Source: Perlabentimonas gracilis
Lineage (GTDB): Bacteria; Bacteroidota; Bacteroidia; Bacteroidales; Tenuifilaceae
Assembly (NCBI RefSeq): GCF_011174675.1
Contig: NZ_JAANIG010000029.1
Span: forward strand, 1-61,586
Direction of reading: 5' to 3'
DNA: 61,586 nucleotides
Shown here: piece by piece, positions 7,792-20,886 of the stretch
Layout: each line of letters opens with the position of its first letter
How positions within the stretch are numbered: position 1 is the stretch's first letter
Translations under genes and position numbers: made by a program
Notes under the pieces: generated by a model
What the model was told of the DNA's origin: nothing
Database searches by the model: none
Seen by the model: the letters and a program-made list of their open reading frames with translations, nothing else

Positions 7792-9165
7792 TTACTGTCC
7801 TAGCGCCGAAAGGTGTAGTGTGGTGCCACTAAGCTTAATTTTATAGGGCCATTGTTCTTCGAGTACAGGCTCGGCTTTTCTCCCCCACTGCATCTCTATT
7901 GGCCAATGATCAGTAGGTGCCCCGCTAACAACCAGCCATAAGTGTTCGGTATCCTTAGGGACATCAAATTCAACTTCATCTTTTGGCTTGCTATACATTG
8001 GGCTATAAGCACGTTTACCGTTTTTTAATGAAGCCACAAACCCATAGCGCCATCCAGCGAATTGAGTTTTTATCTGATTGTAGCCTTGAGACCCAGCAAT
8101 CCCTTCAAACATAAGCTTAATCTTAGTTCCACTAGCAGGCAAGTTTAGTTTAATGCCATTATAGCCATAATTTTGGGGGCATTTAGTTGAGTCGATCCTA
8201 AACCAATCATCTTCCATTTGAATAAGTGTTGTGTAATGCTGATTAGCATAGTTACTTGCTATCTCATTAACTCTTTTCAGATCCCAAGTTATGAATTTGC
8301 GTGATGCATCAAAAATTTCATCATTAAACTGTTCCTGCGAGATATTGGTTATACGCTTGTATGTTGCAACTGGGTCTTCATCAGCCTCAGTTCTTCTACT
8401 TAGCTCTCCATAAAAATCTTTTCCATGCTTTTGGGACCAGTACTCTAACACGTAAGGCGAATGATACATATTTGTGGGGTGCAGGAACGCAAAATGCGTC
8501 TTTCCCATAAACCCTTCAAGGTGATAGTTTTCAAATGTCATCCACTCAGGATATACCTGCCAAAGCATATACTGAGCAGACATCTCCATAATTGGGCCTC
8601 TAGGACCAACTCCACAATCAAATCTACTTAAATACTGGAAACTATGAGCCATTTCATGAGCAAGAGCTCCGTAGGGAGTTTTGTTAATTCTAACGGCAGG
8701 AGTCCAAATAGCACCCACCTTTTCCTCTAGTCCACCGCCAAAAGCCGTAGCCTCATCGCCGCCAAAAACAAATACAAGTAGCTTGTATTTATCGCTCAGC
8801 GATTCCCCTTTCTTCACCATCTTGAGCTCATTCACATAGTATCTATAAATCCTGTCGCATTCATTAAGCGCGAATGTTACATCGAAGCGTTTACTTTCAT
8901 CGGGGTTAAGCAAGGGATTTGCACCATACTCTTTATGCCAGAAAATGGCCACATTATTGGTTTCCTTCATTCGTGAAAAGCTAAAATCGCTTTCGTTGTT
9001 CTCGTAATCATTCCCTTCGGGCACATATATTATCTGAGAGGGTAGGTACAACTCCTTCAGAGGTTCTTCAATTTTAGGCTCGCTCACATTGCAGCCACAG
9101 GCATACAAAGCCATTGCAAGTATAGTAATAAGCGCAACTTTCTGAAAAGTATTAATTCTTCTCAT
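7792..9165 (-). CDS. DUF6055-like lipoprotein with HExxH zinc-protease motif
   Basis: The 457-residue lipoprotein has a signal peptide ending LYACGC, so lipidation at one of these Cys residues is likely. The central part resembles DUF6055: it contains YGALAHEMAHSFQYLS near residue 168, an HExxH zinc-metalloprotease-like motif, followed by MEMSAQYMLWQVYPEW, which could supply a third ligand. The C-terminal third (about 310-457) looks like a beta-rich accessory domain. It is probably exposed outside the inner membrane and acts on protein or glycoprotein, but activity is unproven. It lies 41 bases downstream of the GH2 gene and is probably co-transcribed with it. Confidence 0.75.
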   Translation of the reverse strand: MRRINTFQKVALITILAMALYACGCNVSEPKIEEPLKELYLPSQIIYVPEGNDYENNESDFSFSRMKETNNVAIFWHKEYGANPLLNPDESKRFDVTFALNECDRIYRYYVNELKMVKKGESLSDKYKLLVFVFGGDEATAFGGGLEEKVGAIWTPAVRINKTPYGALAHEMAHSFQYLSRFDCGVGPRGPIMEMSAQYMLWQVYPEWMTFENYHLEGFMGKTHFAFLHPTNMYHSPYVLEYWSQKHGKDFYGELSRRTEADEDPVATYKRITNISQEQFNDEIFDASRKFITWDLKRVNEIASNYANQHYTTLIQMEDDWFRIDSTKCPQNYGYNGIKLNLPASGTKIKLMFEGIAGSQGYNQIKTQFAGWRYGFVASLKNGKRAYSPMYSKPKDEVEFDVPKDTEHLWLVVSGAPTDHWPIEMQWGRKAEPVLEEQWPYKIKLSGTTLHLSALGQ

Positions 9166-9206
9166 TACTTTTTGGGGTTAGAAATGGTTGAAAATAAACA
9201 GAATAT

Positions 9207-12356
<3,150 letters not shown>

Positions 12357-12428
12357 CTACTCAATTGTCAGAGGGCATAAACCAAATTTTCTTTTTCTGA
12401 TTCACTTCATTTGCTGTTAGCTAGTGGC

Positions 12429-13901
12429 TTACTCCCGGATGTGTCGTGAATTTCCAGCGAAACGCTTATGCAACCATTTGTTGAGGGCAATTAGTGTAAA
12501 CAGAACCACAAGCCATTGCATAATCATGTTAGCTGTACTAGATAATTTTAGTGGATTCCACCAGTTCTGCGGATCGGAAACTACTGATCCATAGATTAAC
12601 CAGCCCAAAATTGTAAGTATTACAAATGGGTTTAGGTAGGTCATTACATTGTACCACCGACCAATTGTAATTTTTGAGCCAGCCTGGTTTATATGATCTC
12701 TACGGAGTTTCTCCACACCAAACTTTATGATTACTACCGAAGTGAAAAGTCCGCTTAGCAGTAGAGCAACACCCCACACGGTGTCTTGGTTGTTAAGAAA
12801 ATCAATGCTGTAGGCTGAAGGGATACCGCATATAAATGCAACTCCGCAAACAATAGCCACTGCTTTTTTTCGAGGGAAACCTCCTGTAGTTAGGTTGGCA
12901 ACACCCACTTCAACTTGCGATATGAGTGATGAAATGGCAGCAAATGACAGGCACAGAAAGAAAACAATGGCAATTACAGCTCCTCCTGGCATTGAGGTGA
13001 ATAGTTCGGACATATAGATGAACGTAAGCCCCACATTTCCCGATTCAAGGGCCTGTTGAGCGTACTGCATATCGGGTGCCAATGCAAAGATTGTTGGCAA
13101 AATGGCAAGACCAGCAATAACTGCAACCAGCACATCGGCCATTGCTACAATATACATGCTACCCCCAATGGGACTTTTTGGCTTGGTGTAAATAGCATAG
13201 GTCATCATGAGAGCCCACCCAGCACCAGTTGACCAAGCTGCTTGTGTAAAACCTTCGAGCCAAATTCTAGGGTTTAAGAGTGAACTTGTATCTACCTGGA
13301 ATAGGTACTTAACGCCTAATGATGATCCTGGTAGGGTTAGCGCCCAAACAGCCGCTACAACAAGCAGTACTCCAAGTATGGGCATTAAAATTTTTGTAAA
13401 ACGTTCTATCCCTTTAACTATCCCTTGGTAAAGTATAACAAACGTACCGAGCATTGCCAGAAAATGGTAAAATATTGTTTCTGTTGGGTTCGTTGAGAAG
13501 GTCTCCCAAAGAGCTCTGGTGCTAACACCTGATGTAAACTTACCTTGAAGGGCTACCATAACGTATTTTAATGTCCAGCCTGTGACCACAGAGTAGTAAA
13601 AGGTTATGGCAATGCATACAAATGCTAACCAAGCCCCCACCCAGGAGTGTCCTCTTCCTGCCACATCACCTATTGCTCCAATGGATCCTTTTCGGGAATA
13701 TCGTCCAATTGCCATTTCAGACATTAGCAGAGGAACCGAGAAAACAATCACTGCAATAATTAGTACAATTAGAAATGCACCACCACCGTTAGCAGCAGCC
13801 ATTCGGGGGAATCGCCATATGTTTCCTGTTCCAACGGCCATAGCCACTGCCGCCATTAAAAACCCTAACTTATTTGAAAAAAATTGTTGTTTCCCTTTCA
13901 T
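12429..13901 (-). CDS. Sodium-dependent transporter, neurotransmitter:sodium symporter (SNF/NSS) family
   Basis: The 490-residue inner-membrane protein has about 12 hydrophobic helices. The N-terminus carries the NSS signature in TM1 (GFLMAAVAMAVGTGNIWRFP, then RMAAANGGGAFL), which forms the Na+ and substrate site. NSS members move amino acids or related amines with Na+. Next to a DUF885 peptidase gene and a beta-galactosidase gene, it may import amino acids released from a glycoprotein. It lies 43 bases downstream of the DUF885 gene and about 100 bases upstream of the GH2 gene. Confidence 0.93.
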   Translation of the reverse strand: MKGKQQFFSNKLGFLMAAVAMAVGTGNIWRFPRMAAANGGGAFLIVLIIAVIVFSVPLLMSEMAIGRYSRKGSIGAIGDVAGRGHSWVGAWLAFVCIAITFYYSVVTGWTLKYVMVALQGKFTSGVSTRALWETFSTNPTETIFYHFLAMLGTFVILYQGIVKGIERFTKILMPILGVLLVVAAVWALTLPGSSLGVKYLFQVDTSSLLNPRIWLEGFTQAAWSTGAGWALMMTYAIYTKPKSPIGGSMYIVAMADVLVAVIAGLAILPTIFALAPDMQYAQQALESGNVGLTFIYMSELFTSMPGGAVIAIVFFLCLSFAAISSLISQVEVGVANLTTGGFPRKKAVAIVCGVAFICGIPSAYSIDFLNNQDTVWGVALLLSGLFTSVVIIKFGVEKLRRDHINQAGSKITIGRWYNVMTYLNPFVILTILGWLIYGSVVSDPQNWWNPLKLSSTANMIMQWLVVLFTLIALNKWLHKRFAGNSRHIRE

Positions 13902-13944
13902 CCTATAGGAGGTTAATGGAAAAATTGGATCAGATGAAGTTCGC

Positions 13945-15654
13945 CTATTCTAAATTGTAACCTTTAGCAAAACGCCAGGTCGATTTGAAGTTCTTCTTCA
14001 CGTCTTGCTCAAGGAGTACTGCTCGTAAAAGTTCCACAGGGATATTATTCTGCTGCATAATCTTATCGTGAAACTCTCGGAAGGTCATCTTCCCCGAATC
14101 CACCAGTTCGGCCCGTAGCGCCTGAAACTGAATGCCCCCAATCATATAGGCAAGCTGGTAAAGCGGGTCGTAGCGTTGTGTAAACGACCGGCGTACCTCT
14201 GCCTCGGCATTAGCTTGCTCGTGCCCCACCTCATTCACCAGAAAGTCAATACATTCTTGTGGGGTCATCTCCTCCAGATGATACCTGAGTGAAAAAATTA
14301 TACGTGCTGCCCTGTGCTTACGCCAAAACAGAAAGCCCATCTTGTCTTCAGGGGTTTTGGGCAATCCCTTTTCGTAAAGCAAAAATTCCCAGTACAATGC
14401 CCACCCCTCGAGCCAGAATGGGGTTCCCAGCTGGTTCCTGTAGGGCTTGTAGCGCTGGTTCATATATCCTTGAAGATGATGACCAGCAATTAGTTCATGA
14501 TGTACGGTGGCCATACAGAAATGTGGATTGTTACCCCTCAGGCTCATCAACTTGGCTTCATGCGGCATGGTGTTGGTGGGATAGGATATACTAATTCGTT
14601 CTCCTCCCAAGAAGAAGGGATTGATCAACTGCATTTCAGGAGACATCATTTCCATCCGCCAGGTCTCTTTGGCCATATCGGGGATAGTAAGTAGGTTGTT
14701 GTCTTCAAGAAACGCAATAGCCTCCTCGGCAAGTTTGTTGATTGTAGCGGGTAAATCTCCTGGGGGGAGATACTGATCCTTAACGTGTTCAAGTGCTGCT
14801 CGCCAGTCGTTACCAAACCCCATCTCTCTGGAGGCGGCTATCATCTCTTGGGTACACCATTCGAATTGTTTTTCGCCTATTGCTAGCAGCTCCTCGGGTG
14901 AGTAAGGGATAAACTCGTACTGTAAACGCTTGATTAGGGCTTTTCTTCCTTCGGGTTTTCCCACGATGTCGCTTCCATCATCTTTTGCTAGCTGAGAAGT
15001 GTAGTGGTTTTTGAGGGCTTCCTCGTAATCACCTAATGCTTTTTCTAGGCTTTTGTATGCCGATTCGGTCCACCAAGTAAACTCTGGATGGTAACCAAAG
15101 TAAAATTTCCAAGCTTCGGTAAGGTTAAGCCGTAAATCCTTTACAACGTTCGACGCAAGCTCTGCTTCCATCCACGATGAAAACGCATTCTGTGGCGATA
15201 GCTGAGTGAGGGCGTACCTTACCTTGCCTTCGGTTTCATGAAATAGAGCCGCCTCTTTGGCTCCGGTAACAGGGCTGGCTCTTCGCCTTGCACGAATGAA
15301 CGCGTACAAATCTTCAGCAAAACTTGTTACGTGTTGTACTTGTTTAAAGTCTTCAGTTCGCAGATTGTGTAGAAATTGATCCCTCTCCAACCTGTTCTTG
15401 AACAGCACATAGTCTACCTTTCCGTCTCCAGACAGGCCTTTGTAATCGATACTTTTTAAAACGTTAAGCCAGTAGGTGTAATGCTTGTTGATGCGTTCGT
15501 AGTATTCCTGTGTTTCCTTCAGGGTATATTTCCTTTCTAGAGCGCCACGATCGGCATGATACCTTGCGATGGGTTCATATAGGTCTGCTGGCTGGCCCAG
15601 TAATGCTATGTGGCTAAGGATGGTAATAAGAGTTAGCCCCCAAATTCTTTTCAT
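13945..15654 (-). CDS. DUF885 family protein, secreted gluzincin-like peptidase
   Basis: The 569-residue protein starts best at 15654 (MKRIWGLTLITILSHIALLG), which gives a clean signal peptide; a longer frame reaches 15681. The DUF885 zinc motif appears as VHHELIAGHHLQGYM near residue 384, followed by FWLEGWALYWE about 27 residues later, which supplies the Glu ligand. Members act as carboxypeptidases or oligopeptidases where tested, but the substrate of this one is unknown. It leads the NSS, GH2 and DUF6055 genes and follows galM after a hairpin. Confidence 0.88.
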   Translation of the reverse strand: MKRIWGLTLITILSHIALLGQPADLYEPIARYHADRGALERKYTLKETQEYYERINKHYTYWLNVLKSIDYKGLSGDGKVDYVLFKNRLERDQFLHNLRTEDFKQVQHVTSFAEDLYAFIRARRRASPVTGAKEAALFHETEGKVRYALTQLSPQNAFSSWMEAELASNVVKDLRLNLTEAWKFYFGYHPEFTWWTESAYKSLEKALGDYEEALKNHYTSQLAKDDGSDIVGKPEGRKALIKRLQYEFIPYSPEELLAIGEKQFEWCTQEMIAASREMGFGNDWRAALEHVKDQYLPPGDLPATINKLAEEAIAFLEDNNLLTIPDMAKETWRMEMMSPEMQLINPFFLGGERISISYPTNTMPHEAKLMSLRGNNPHFCMATVHHELIAGHHLQGYMNQRYKPYRNQLGTPFWLEGWALYWEFLLYEKGLPKTPEDKMGFLFWRKHRAARIIFSLRYHLEEMTPQECIDFLVNEVGHEQANAEAEVRRSFTQRYDPLYQLAYMIGGIQFQALRAELVDSGKMTFREFHDKIMQQNNIPVELLRAVLLEQDVKKNFKSTWRFAKGYNLE

Positions 15655-15684
15655 TCTAGTAGCAATTAAGGTTAGTAACATCTC

Positions 15685-15721
15685 AAAGAAATGGAATGCA
15701 TTTTTGCATTCCTATTTCTTT
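15685..15721 (-). terminator. Strong hairpin between galM and the DUF885 gene
   Basis: Arms 15685-15700 and 15705-15721 pair almost completely (AAAGAAAT, a 1-base bulge, GGAATGCA) around a 4-base loop. It lies about 58 bases beyond the galM stop and 30 bases before the DUF885 start. There is no uridine run on the minus strand, so it could be an RNA-processing or attenuating hairpin rather than a classic terminator. Confidence 0.45.
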
Positions 15722-15779
15722 GAAAGACAAGCGTTGATCGGTGTAAATAACCCTCGGTTGGGGTAATTGCTCAAACGGT

Positions 15780-16940
15780 TTACTTCTTCAGAGTGAACCT
15801 ATATATTGTTTGGGAGAAGTAAGTTTCGCCCGGGTTCAGTAACGTGGATGGAAAGTTCAATTGGTTTGGGGAGTTTGGAAAGTGTTGGGTTTCCAAACAG
15901 AATGAACTTCTGTGGGTGTATGGTTCACCTCTCTTTCCAGTTTCGCTTCCAGTAAGGAAATTCCCTCCATAGAATTGAATGCCCGGTTCAGTGGTAAGTA
16001 CCTCCATCATTCTTCCTGTTTCCGGTGAGTATACACTAGCAGCAAACTCGAGCTCAGATGCTGTAGCACGGTTTAGCACAAAATTATGGTCGTACCCTTT
16101 CCCAAACTCTAGCTGGGTGTCCTCATCGTCAACTCTTGCCCCAATAGTATTATACTCTGTAAAATCAAAGGGAGTATCTTTTACCGAAAGAACTTCTCCT
16201 GTTGGAATCAGATCTGCATCAACAGGGGTAAAGGATAGCGCATTGATTTTAAGCTTATGGTTATTGATGGTTTTGCTACCCTCACCGTCTAGGTTAAAGA
16301 ATGCATGGTTAGTAAGGTTCACGTGGGTTTTCCTATCCGTAGTAGCATTGTAGGTAATAACCAGCTCATTGGCGTCGGTTAGCGCATAGGTTACCTCGGT
16401 GCGTAAATCCCCTGGGTATCCTTCCTCCAAATGCTTCGAGAGGTAAGTTAACTTCAGGGTTTTATCGTCAATAAGTTGAGGTGTCCACACAACGGTGTGG
16501 AAGCCATTGTCTCCACCGTGCAGGTGGTTTGGCCCATTATTAATGGGGAGTTGGTACTGTTTCTCATCAATAGTAAAAGTAGCATTGCCAATGCGATTTC
16601 CATACCGGCCTATGATTGCTCCAAAGTAGGGCTCCCCCGACCTGAGGTACTCATTTATTGAACGGTATCCTGTAACAACATCATCAAACACACCATCCTT
16701 GTCGGGTACTATTATGCTAACAATCTTTCCGCCGTAGTTGGTTATATCAACCCTCATCCCATTGGCATTCTGAAGGGTAAATAGGCTTGTCTTTTGCCCA
16801 TCAAGTTCGGCATCAAAATCATCAGCAGCTAGTAGCACAAGTCCGGGTGCATACTTTACCTTTTGGCCGCTATTGCAACTTCCTATGATGCAGCAAAACG
16901 AAAGGGCAATTAGCATAATTGTAACTTGTTTTGAGGTCAT
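15780..16940 (-). CDS. galM: Aldose 1-epimerase (mutarotase), lipoprotein
   Basis: The 386-residue GalM-type protein interconverts alpha and beta anomers of aldoses. Signatures are FGAIIGRYGNRIGNATF, NNGPNHLHGGDNGFH with the catalytic-region His, NLTNHAFFNLDGEG, and a late FCLETQHFPNSPN with the catalytic Glu. The signal peptide ends in IIGSC, so the enzyme is anchored outside the cytoplasm, where it can speed up uptake of released arabinose or galactose. It is the last gene of the symporter-araR-araA-araD-araB series, 35 bases after araB. Confidence 0.93.
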   Translation of the reverse strand: MTSKQVTIMLIALSFCCIIGSCNSGQKVKYAPGLVLLAADDFDAELDGQKTSLFTLQNANGMRVDITNYGGKIVSIIVPDKDGVFDDVVTGYRSINEYLRSGEPYFGAIIGRYGNRIGNATFTIDEKQYQLPINNGPNHLHGGDNGFHTVVWTPQLIDDKTLKLTYLSKHLEEGYPGDLRTEVTYALTDANELVITYNATTDRKTHVNLTNHAFFNLDGEGSKTINNHKLKINALSFTPVDADLIPTGEVLSVKDTPFDFTEYNTIGARVDDEDTQLEFGKGYDHNFVLNRATASELEFAASVYSPETGRMMEVLTTEPGIQFYGGNFLTGSETGKRGEPYTHRSSFCLETQHFPNSPNQLNFPSTLLNPGETYFSQTIYRFTLKK

Positions 16941-16975
16941 AACGAATATTTTTTAGCGTTTGTAACAGCATTGGG

Positions 16976-18643
16976 TTAATACATCTTTTCAATGTTATGG
17001 CCTAGCTGCTGGTATTTTTCGTAAAGCCGTTGATACATATCAACGTACTCTGGACGAGGAGTATACTCTTTCTCGTATCCATTGCCCATCAGCTCTTGTG
17101 CCTCTTCGAAGGTTTGATGCACACCTGCAACCACAGAGGCCGCCATTGCCGATCCAAGGGCACACGTTTGATCGTTTTTAGCCACCAGGATGGGCATGTT
17201 GAGTATATCGGTAACGATTTGCATTACGAACGGCGACTTTTTGGAGATTCCGCCCAGAGCAATAACTCCCTCTATCGGGATTCCCTCCTCTTTAAACCGC
17301 TCAACAATGCGTTTTGACCCAAAGGCTGTAGCTTCCACTAGAGCCCTAAATATTGCTGGGGAATTGGTTCCTAAGTTTAGTCCAGCAATTACACCCTTAA
17401 GGTTATGATTTGCATCGGGGGTTCGCCTGCCGTTGAACCAGTCGAGGGCAACAACACCTGTTTCCTCAGGATTTATTGACTCTGCTGCTTTCGATAGCTC
17501 AGCGAGGATGGAATCCGAAACAATATCAGTAATTTCCTGAGCTTGTTCAGGAGCTACTCCGTTGATATTGGGAATAATATGTTTAACTGGCCACATCAAC
17601 ACATCCCTAAACCATGCGTACACATCGCCAAAGCCTGACTGGCCAGCCTCTAGCCCCATCATACCCGGAATAATTGAACCATCCACTTGACCGCAGATAC
17701 CTTTTACACACTTTTGGCTTACAGCAGCTGTAGGAGCAACCACCATATCGCAGGTTGATGTACCCATTACCTTGCTCAGGTAGAAGGGCTTAATCTGTGC
17801 ACCAACGGCACCAAGATGTGCATCGAAAGCCCCAACACCAATTGCCACATCGGAAGGTAAACCTAGTCGATCGGACCATTCAGAGGAAATGGTTCCAAAA
17901 ACCTGATCGGAGGTATAGGTCTCCGTGTATAGTCTTTCGCGTAAACCAGCAAGTAGGGGGTCTAGCTTAACCAAAAATTCTTCAGAGGGTAATCCATCCC
18001 ATTCGGGATGCCACATTGCTTTATGACCTGCAGCACATCGGCTGCGCTTTATTTGATCCACATTTTTAGTACCACATAGCAGTGCCGGAATCCAGTCGCA
18101 ATGCTCCACCCATGAGTATGCAGCGTTCCTAAGGCTGGGGTCGACTCTGAGCATATGTAAAATCTTTGCCCAGAACCATTCCGAGGAGTAAATTCCCCCC
18201 TCGTACTTGGTAAAATCCACACCGCCCCATGTTGCCGCTAGATTATTGATTTCATCAGCTTCTTTAAGGGCGGTATGATCTTTCCATAGAATGAACATAG
18301 CGTTTGGGTTCTCCTTAAATTCTGGTGTCAGAGCAAGGGGCACACCCTCCTTGTTAACAGCCACAGGGGTTGAGCCCGTAGTGTCTACCGAAATCGCAAC
18401 AATACAGTGGGCGATTTCCTTTCCGGCCTCTTCTATGGCTTTCCCAACGGCTTTTTCAAGGCTCTCGATGTAATCAAGAGGATGTTGGCGAAACTGATTG
18501 TTAACCTTGTCGCAGTAAAAATTATGGCTCCATCGTTTGTAGTATGAAATTCCCGACCCCACTTCTTCTCCATTTTTGGCATTAACAATTATTGCCCTAA
18601 CGGAATCCGTCCCATAATCGAGGCCTATAACATATTTATTCAT
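16976..18643 (-). CDS. araB: L-ribulokinase
   Basis: The 555-residue FGGY-family kinase phosphorylates L-ribulose to L-ribulose-5-phosphate. The protein should start at 18643 (MNKYVIGLDYGTDSVRAIIV), which begins directly with the nucleotide-binding phosphate-1 loop. A longer frame to 18706 would overlap araD and has no family support. Other marks are VVALDWFNGRRTPDANHNLKG and the C-terminal IEGVIALGGISKKSPFVMQI with the adenosine-binding glycines. It lies 28 bases downstream of araD. It is cytoplasmic. Confidence 0.96.
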   Translation of the reverse strand: MNKYVIGLDYGTDSVRAIIVNAKNGEEVGSGISYYKRWSHNFYCDKVNNQFRQHPLDYIESLEKAVGKAIEEAGKEIAHCIVAISVDTTGSTPVAVNKEGVPLALTPEFKENPNAMFILWKDHTALKEADEINNLAATWGGVDFTKYEGGIYSSEWFWAKILHMLRVDPSLRNAAYSWVEHCDWIPALLCGTKNVDQIKRSRCAAGHKAMWHPEWDGLPSEEFLVKLDPLLAGLRERLYTETYTSDQVFGTISSEWSDRLGLPSDVAIGVGAFDAHLGAVGAQIKPFYLSKVMGTSTCDMVVAPTAAVSQKCVKGICGQVDGSIIPGMMGLEAGQSGFGDVYAWFRDVLMWPVKHIIPNINGVAPEQAQEITDIVSDSILAELSKAAESINPEETGVVALDWFNGRRTPDANHNLKGVIAGLNLGTNSPAIFRALVEATAFGSKRIVERFKEEGIPIEGVIALGGISKKSPFVMQIVTDILNMPILVAKNDQTCALGSAMAASVVAGVHQTFEEAQELMGNGYEKEYTPRPEYVDMYQRLYEKYQQLGHNIEKMY

Positions 18644-18671
18644 TGAATCTGTTTTTTTTGTAAAGTAATAC

Positions 18672-19361
18672 TTACTTCTTTTGTCCATAGTAGGCATCCT
18701 TCCCATGCTTGCGTAGAAAATGTCTATCGATCAGATGTTGGTCGATAGGTGTTTCATTACCAAGTAGTTCGGTGTGAAAGGCCATCTTGGCTACCTCTTC
18801 AAGTACAACTGCGTTATAAACAGCATCCTTGCCATCGTTACCCCAAGTAAATGGGCCATGGCCGTGGACAAGAACCGCAGGCATAGTTTTGGGGTCAATG
18901 GATTCAAATCTTTCGACAATTACATGGCCTGTGTTTTTCTCGTAATCATTTTGGGTTTCGTCGGCGTTCATTGGCCTTGTACATGGAATCTCCCCGTAAA
19001 AATGATCAGCATGTGTCGTTCCGTATGTTGGTATAGACTTTCCTGCCTGAGCTCGTGATGTTGCCCAGGGGGAATGGGTGTGAACTATCCCTCCAATATT
19101 GGGAAACTTTGAGTATAACTCTAAATGGGTAGCAGTGTCCGACGATGGATTTAACTCGCCAAACACCCTATTACCATCCAGGTCAACAACAACAATGTCG
19201 TCTACCTTCATATGCTCATATTCCACCCCGCTAGGCTTAATGGCTACCAGGCCTGTGCTTCGGTCTATGGCACTTACATTACCCCAAGTAAATACAACCA
19301 ACCCATATTCCTTAAGCATCAGGTTAGCCTCAAGAACTGATTTTCTCAGGTTAAAAAGCAT
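18672..19361 (-). CDS. araD: L-ribulose-5-phosphate 4-epimerase
   Basis: The 229-residue class II aldolase/epimerase converts L-ribulose-5-phosphate to D-xylulose-5-phosphate. Zinc-binding histidines are visible in [16 protein letters not shown] and [16 protein letters not shown]. The phosphate-site pattern [10 protein letters not shown] and [11 protein letters not shown] match the family, as do the length and the C-terminal [15 protein letters not shown]-like end (here [15 protein letters not shown]). It lies 11 bases after araA and 28 bases before araB. Confidence 0.97.
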   Translation of the reverse strand: MLFNLRKSVLEANLMLKEYGLVVFTWGNVSAIDRSTGLVAIKPSGVEYEHMKVDDIVVVDLDGNRVFGELNPSSDTATHLELYSKFPNIGGIVHTHSPWATSRAQAGKSIPTYGTTHADHFYGEIPCTRPMNADETQNDYEKNTGHVIVERFESIDPKTMPAVLVHGHGPFTWGNDGKDAVYNAVVLEEVAKMAFHTELLGNETPIDQHLIDRHFLRKHGKDAYYGQKK

Positions 19362-19372
19362 ATGTATATGTT

Positions 19373-20863
19373 TTACTTTTTGTTAAGTTGATAATACATT
19401 TCGTTCCAACGTAGCTGATCTTTAAAACTATGGATCTCCGTCTTCTCATCAATTTGAAGGTACTCCACACCAGCCATATCAGCGAAGTATTGCATATGTG
19501 CTGGCTTGATGTCGAAGCTAAAGCCAGTATGGTGTGCTCCGCCAGCCAGAATCCATGCAGTTGCTGAAGTCCTAAGATCTGGATCAGGTATCCATAATGC
19601 TCTGGCAACAGGAAGTCTGGGGAGTTGCTCGGGCTTTACGGCTGTTACAGTATTTACAAGCAAGCGGAATCGATTACCCATATCGAGCATAGTTGCATTG
19701 AGAGCTTTCCCCTGTTTGGCGCTAAACACCAATCGAGCAGGGTCTTCTTTCCCTCCAATTGAAAGAGGGTGTACTTCAAGGCTTGGTTTGGTTTCGGCTA
19801 TGCTTGGGCATACCTCAAGCATATGGGCTCCAAGAACTTTCATCTGATGCGGATCAAGGTGGTAAGTATAGTCCTCCATGAATGAAGTTCCACCATTCAT
19901 CCCTTGAGACATCACCTTCATACAGCGAAGTAGGGCAGAGGTTTTCCAGTCACCTTCGGCACCAAAACCATAGCCTTTTTCCATTAAGCGTTGCACTGCC
20001 AGACCTGGCAGCTGCTTTAGTCCGTGCAGATCTTCAAATGTAGTGGTGAAAGCCTTGAAACCACCATCCTCAAGAAAATGGATCATCCCAAGCTCTATGC
20101 GGGCAGCTTCAACAAGTTGAGACTTATTGAACGAGTTGGCCAGGAATTTGGTATCGAGGCTGTAGGTTTGGGAGTACTCATTTATCAATCCCTCAATCTC
20201 AGAATCGGAGACCTTATTTACAAATCGAACCAGTTCTCCAACACCATAGCCAGCCACAGACCATCCGAACTGGATGCGTGCTGAAACTTTGTTTCCTTCG
20301 GTTACGGCTACATCGCGCATATTGTCACCAAGCCGAGCAACCTTTAAACTTTTTGATTCATTCCAACCTAGAGCTGCTCTCGACCAGCTGTTCAAATCAA
20401 CTATTAGCTGTTCGTCTTGCCAGTGTCCCACTAGCACTGCGCGGTTCAAGTTCATACGGCTACAGATATAGCCAAATTCACGATCGCCATGGGCTGATTG
20501 ATTCAGATTCATAAAATCCATATCCATATCATTCCACGGGATATCGCGATTAAACTGGGTATGAAGATGCAGGAATGGTTTCTGGAGAATTTCTAAACCG
20601 TTGATCCACATCTGAGCAGGCGAAAAGGTATGCATCCAACAGATAACCCCAATACAACTACGATCAGCATTAGCTTCAAGGCAAATCTGGGCAATTGCTT
20701 CACTTGAGGTTAAAACCGGTTTTGGCATAATTTGAACCGGAATATTTTGACTGTTAAAGAACTTAACAATTTCGTTACTATTTTGGGCAACTTTTTCTAA
20801 TGTTTCATCACCGTATAGGTGTTGGCTTCCGGTTAGAAACCAAAGAGAGGTTGTGCTATTCAT
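19373..20863 (-). CDS. araA: L-arabinose isomerase
   Basis: The 496-residue enzyme converts L-arabinose to L-ribulose; its length is normal for AraA. Diagnostic blocks are [18 protein letters not shown] at the start, [18 protein letters not shown], the active-site [18 protein letters not shown] and [15 protein letters not shown] with the catalytic glutamates, and [14 protein letters not shown] near the end. It follows araR by 23 bases and leads araD and araB, so it lies in the same unit as its regulator. Confidence 0.98.
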   Translation of the reverse strand: MNSTTSLWFLTGSQHLYGDETLEKVAQNSNEIVKFFNSQNIPVQIMPKPVLTSSEAIAQICLEANADRSCIGVICWMHTFSPAQMWINGLEILQKPFLHLHTQFNRDIPWNDMDMDFMNLNQSAHGDREFGYICSRMNLNRAVLVGHWQDEQLIVDLNSWSRAALGWNESKSLKVARLGDNMRDVAVTEGNKVSARIQFGWSVAGYGVGELVRFVNKVSDSEIEGLINEYSQTYSLDTKFLANSFNKSQLVEAARIELGMIHFLEDGGFKAFTTTFEDLHGLKQLPGLAVQRLMEKGYGFGAEGDWKTSALLRCMKVMSQGMNGGTSFMEDYTYHLDPHQMKVLGAHMLEVCPSIAETKPSLEVHPLSIGGKEDPARLVFSAKQGKALNATMLDMGNRFRLLVNTVTAVKPEQLPRLPVARALWIPDPDLRTSATAWILAGGAHHTGFSFDIKPAHMQYFADMAGVEYLQIDEKTEIHSFKDQLRWNEMYYQLNKK

Positions 20864-20886
20864 TTATTGTTTTTTTTGTGTAAATA

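Noticed and set aside
7555-7803. Plus-strand gene between the DUF6624 and DUF6055 genes
   Set aside because: The 82-codon frame overlaps both neighbours, has no promoter or recognisable domain, and is rich in residues expected from AT-rich intergenic DNA.
18644-18706. Extended N-terminus of AraB
   Set aside because: The extra 21 residues would overlap araD and precede the family's usual start at the phosphate-binding strand.
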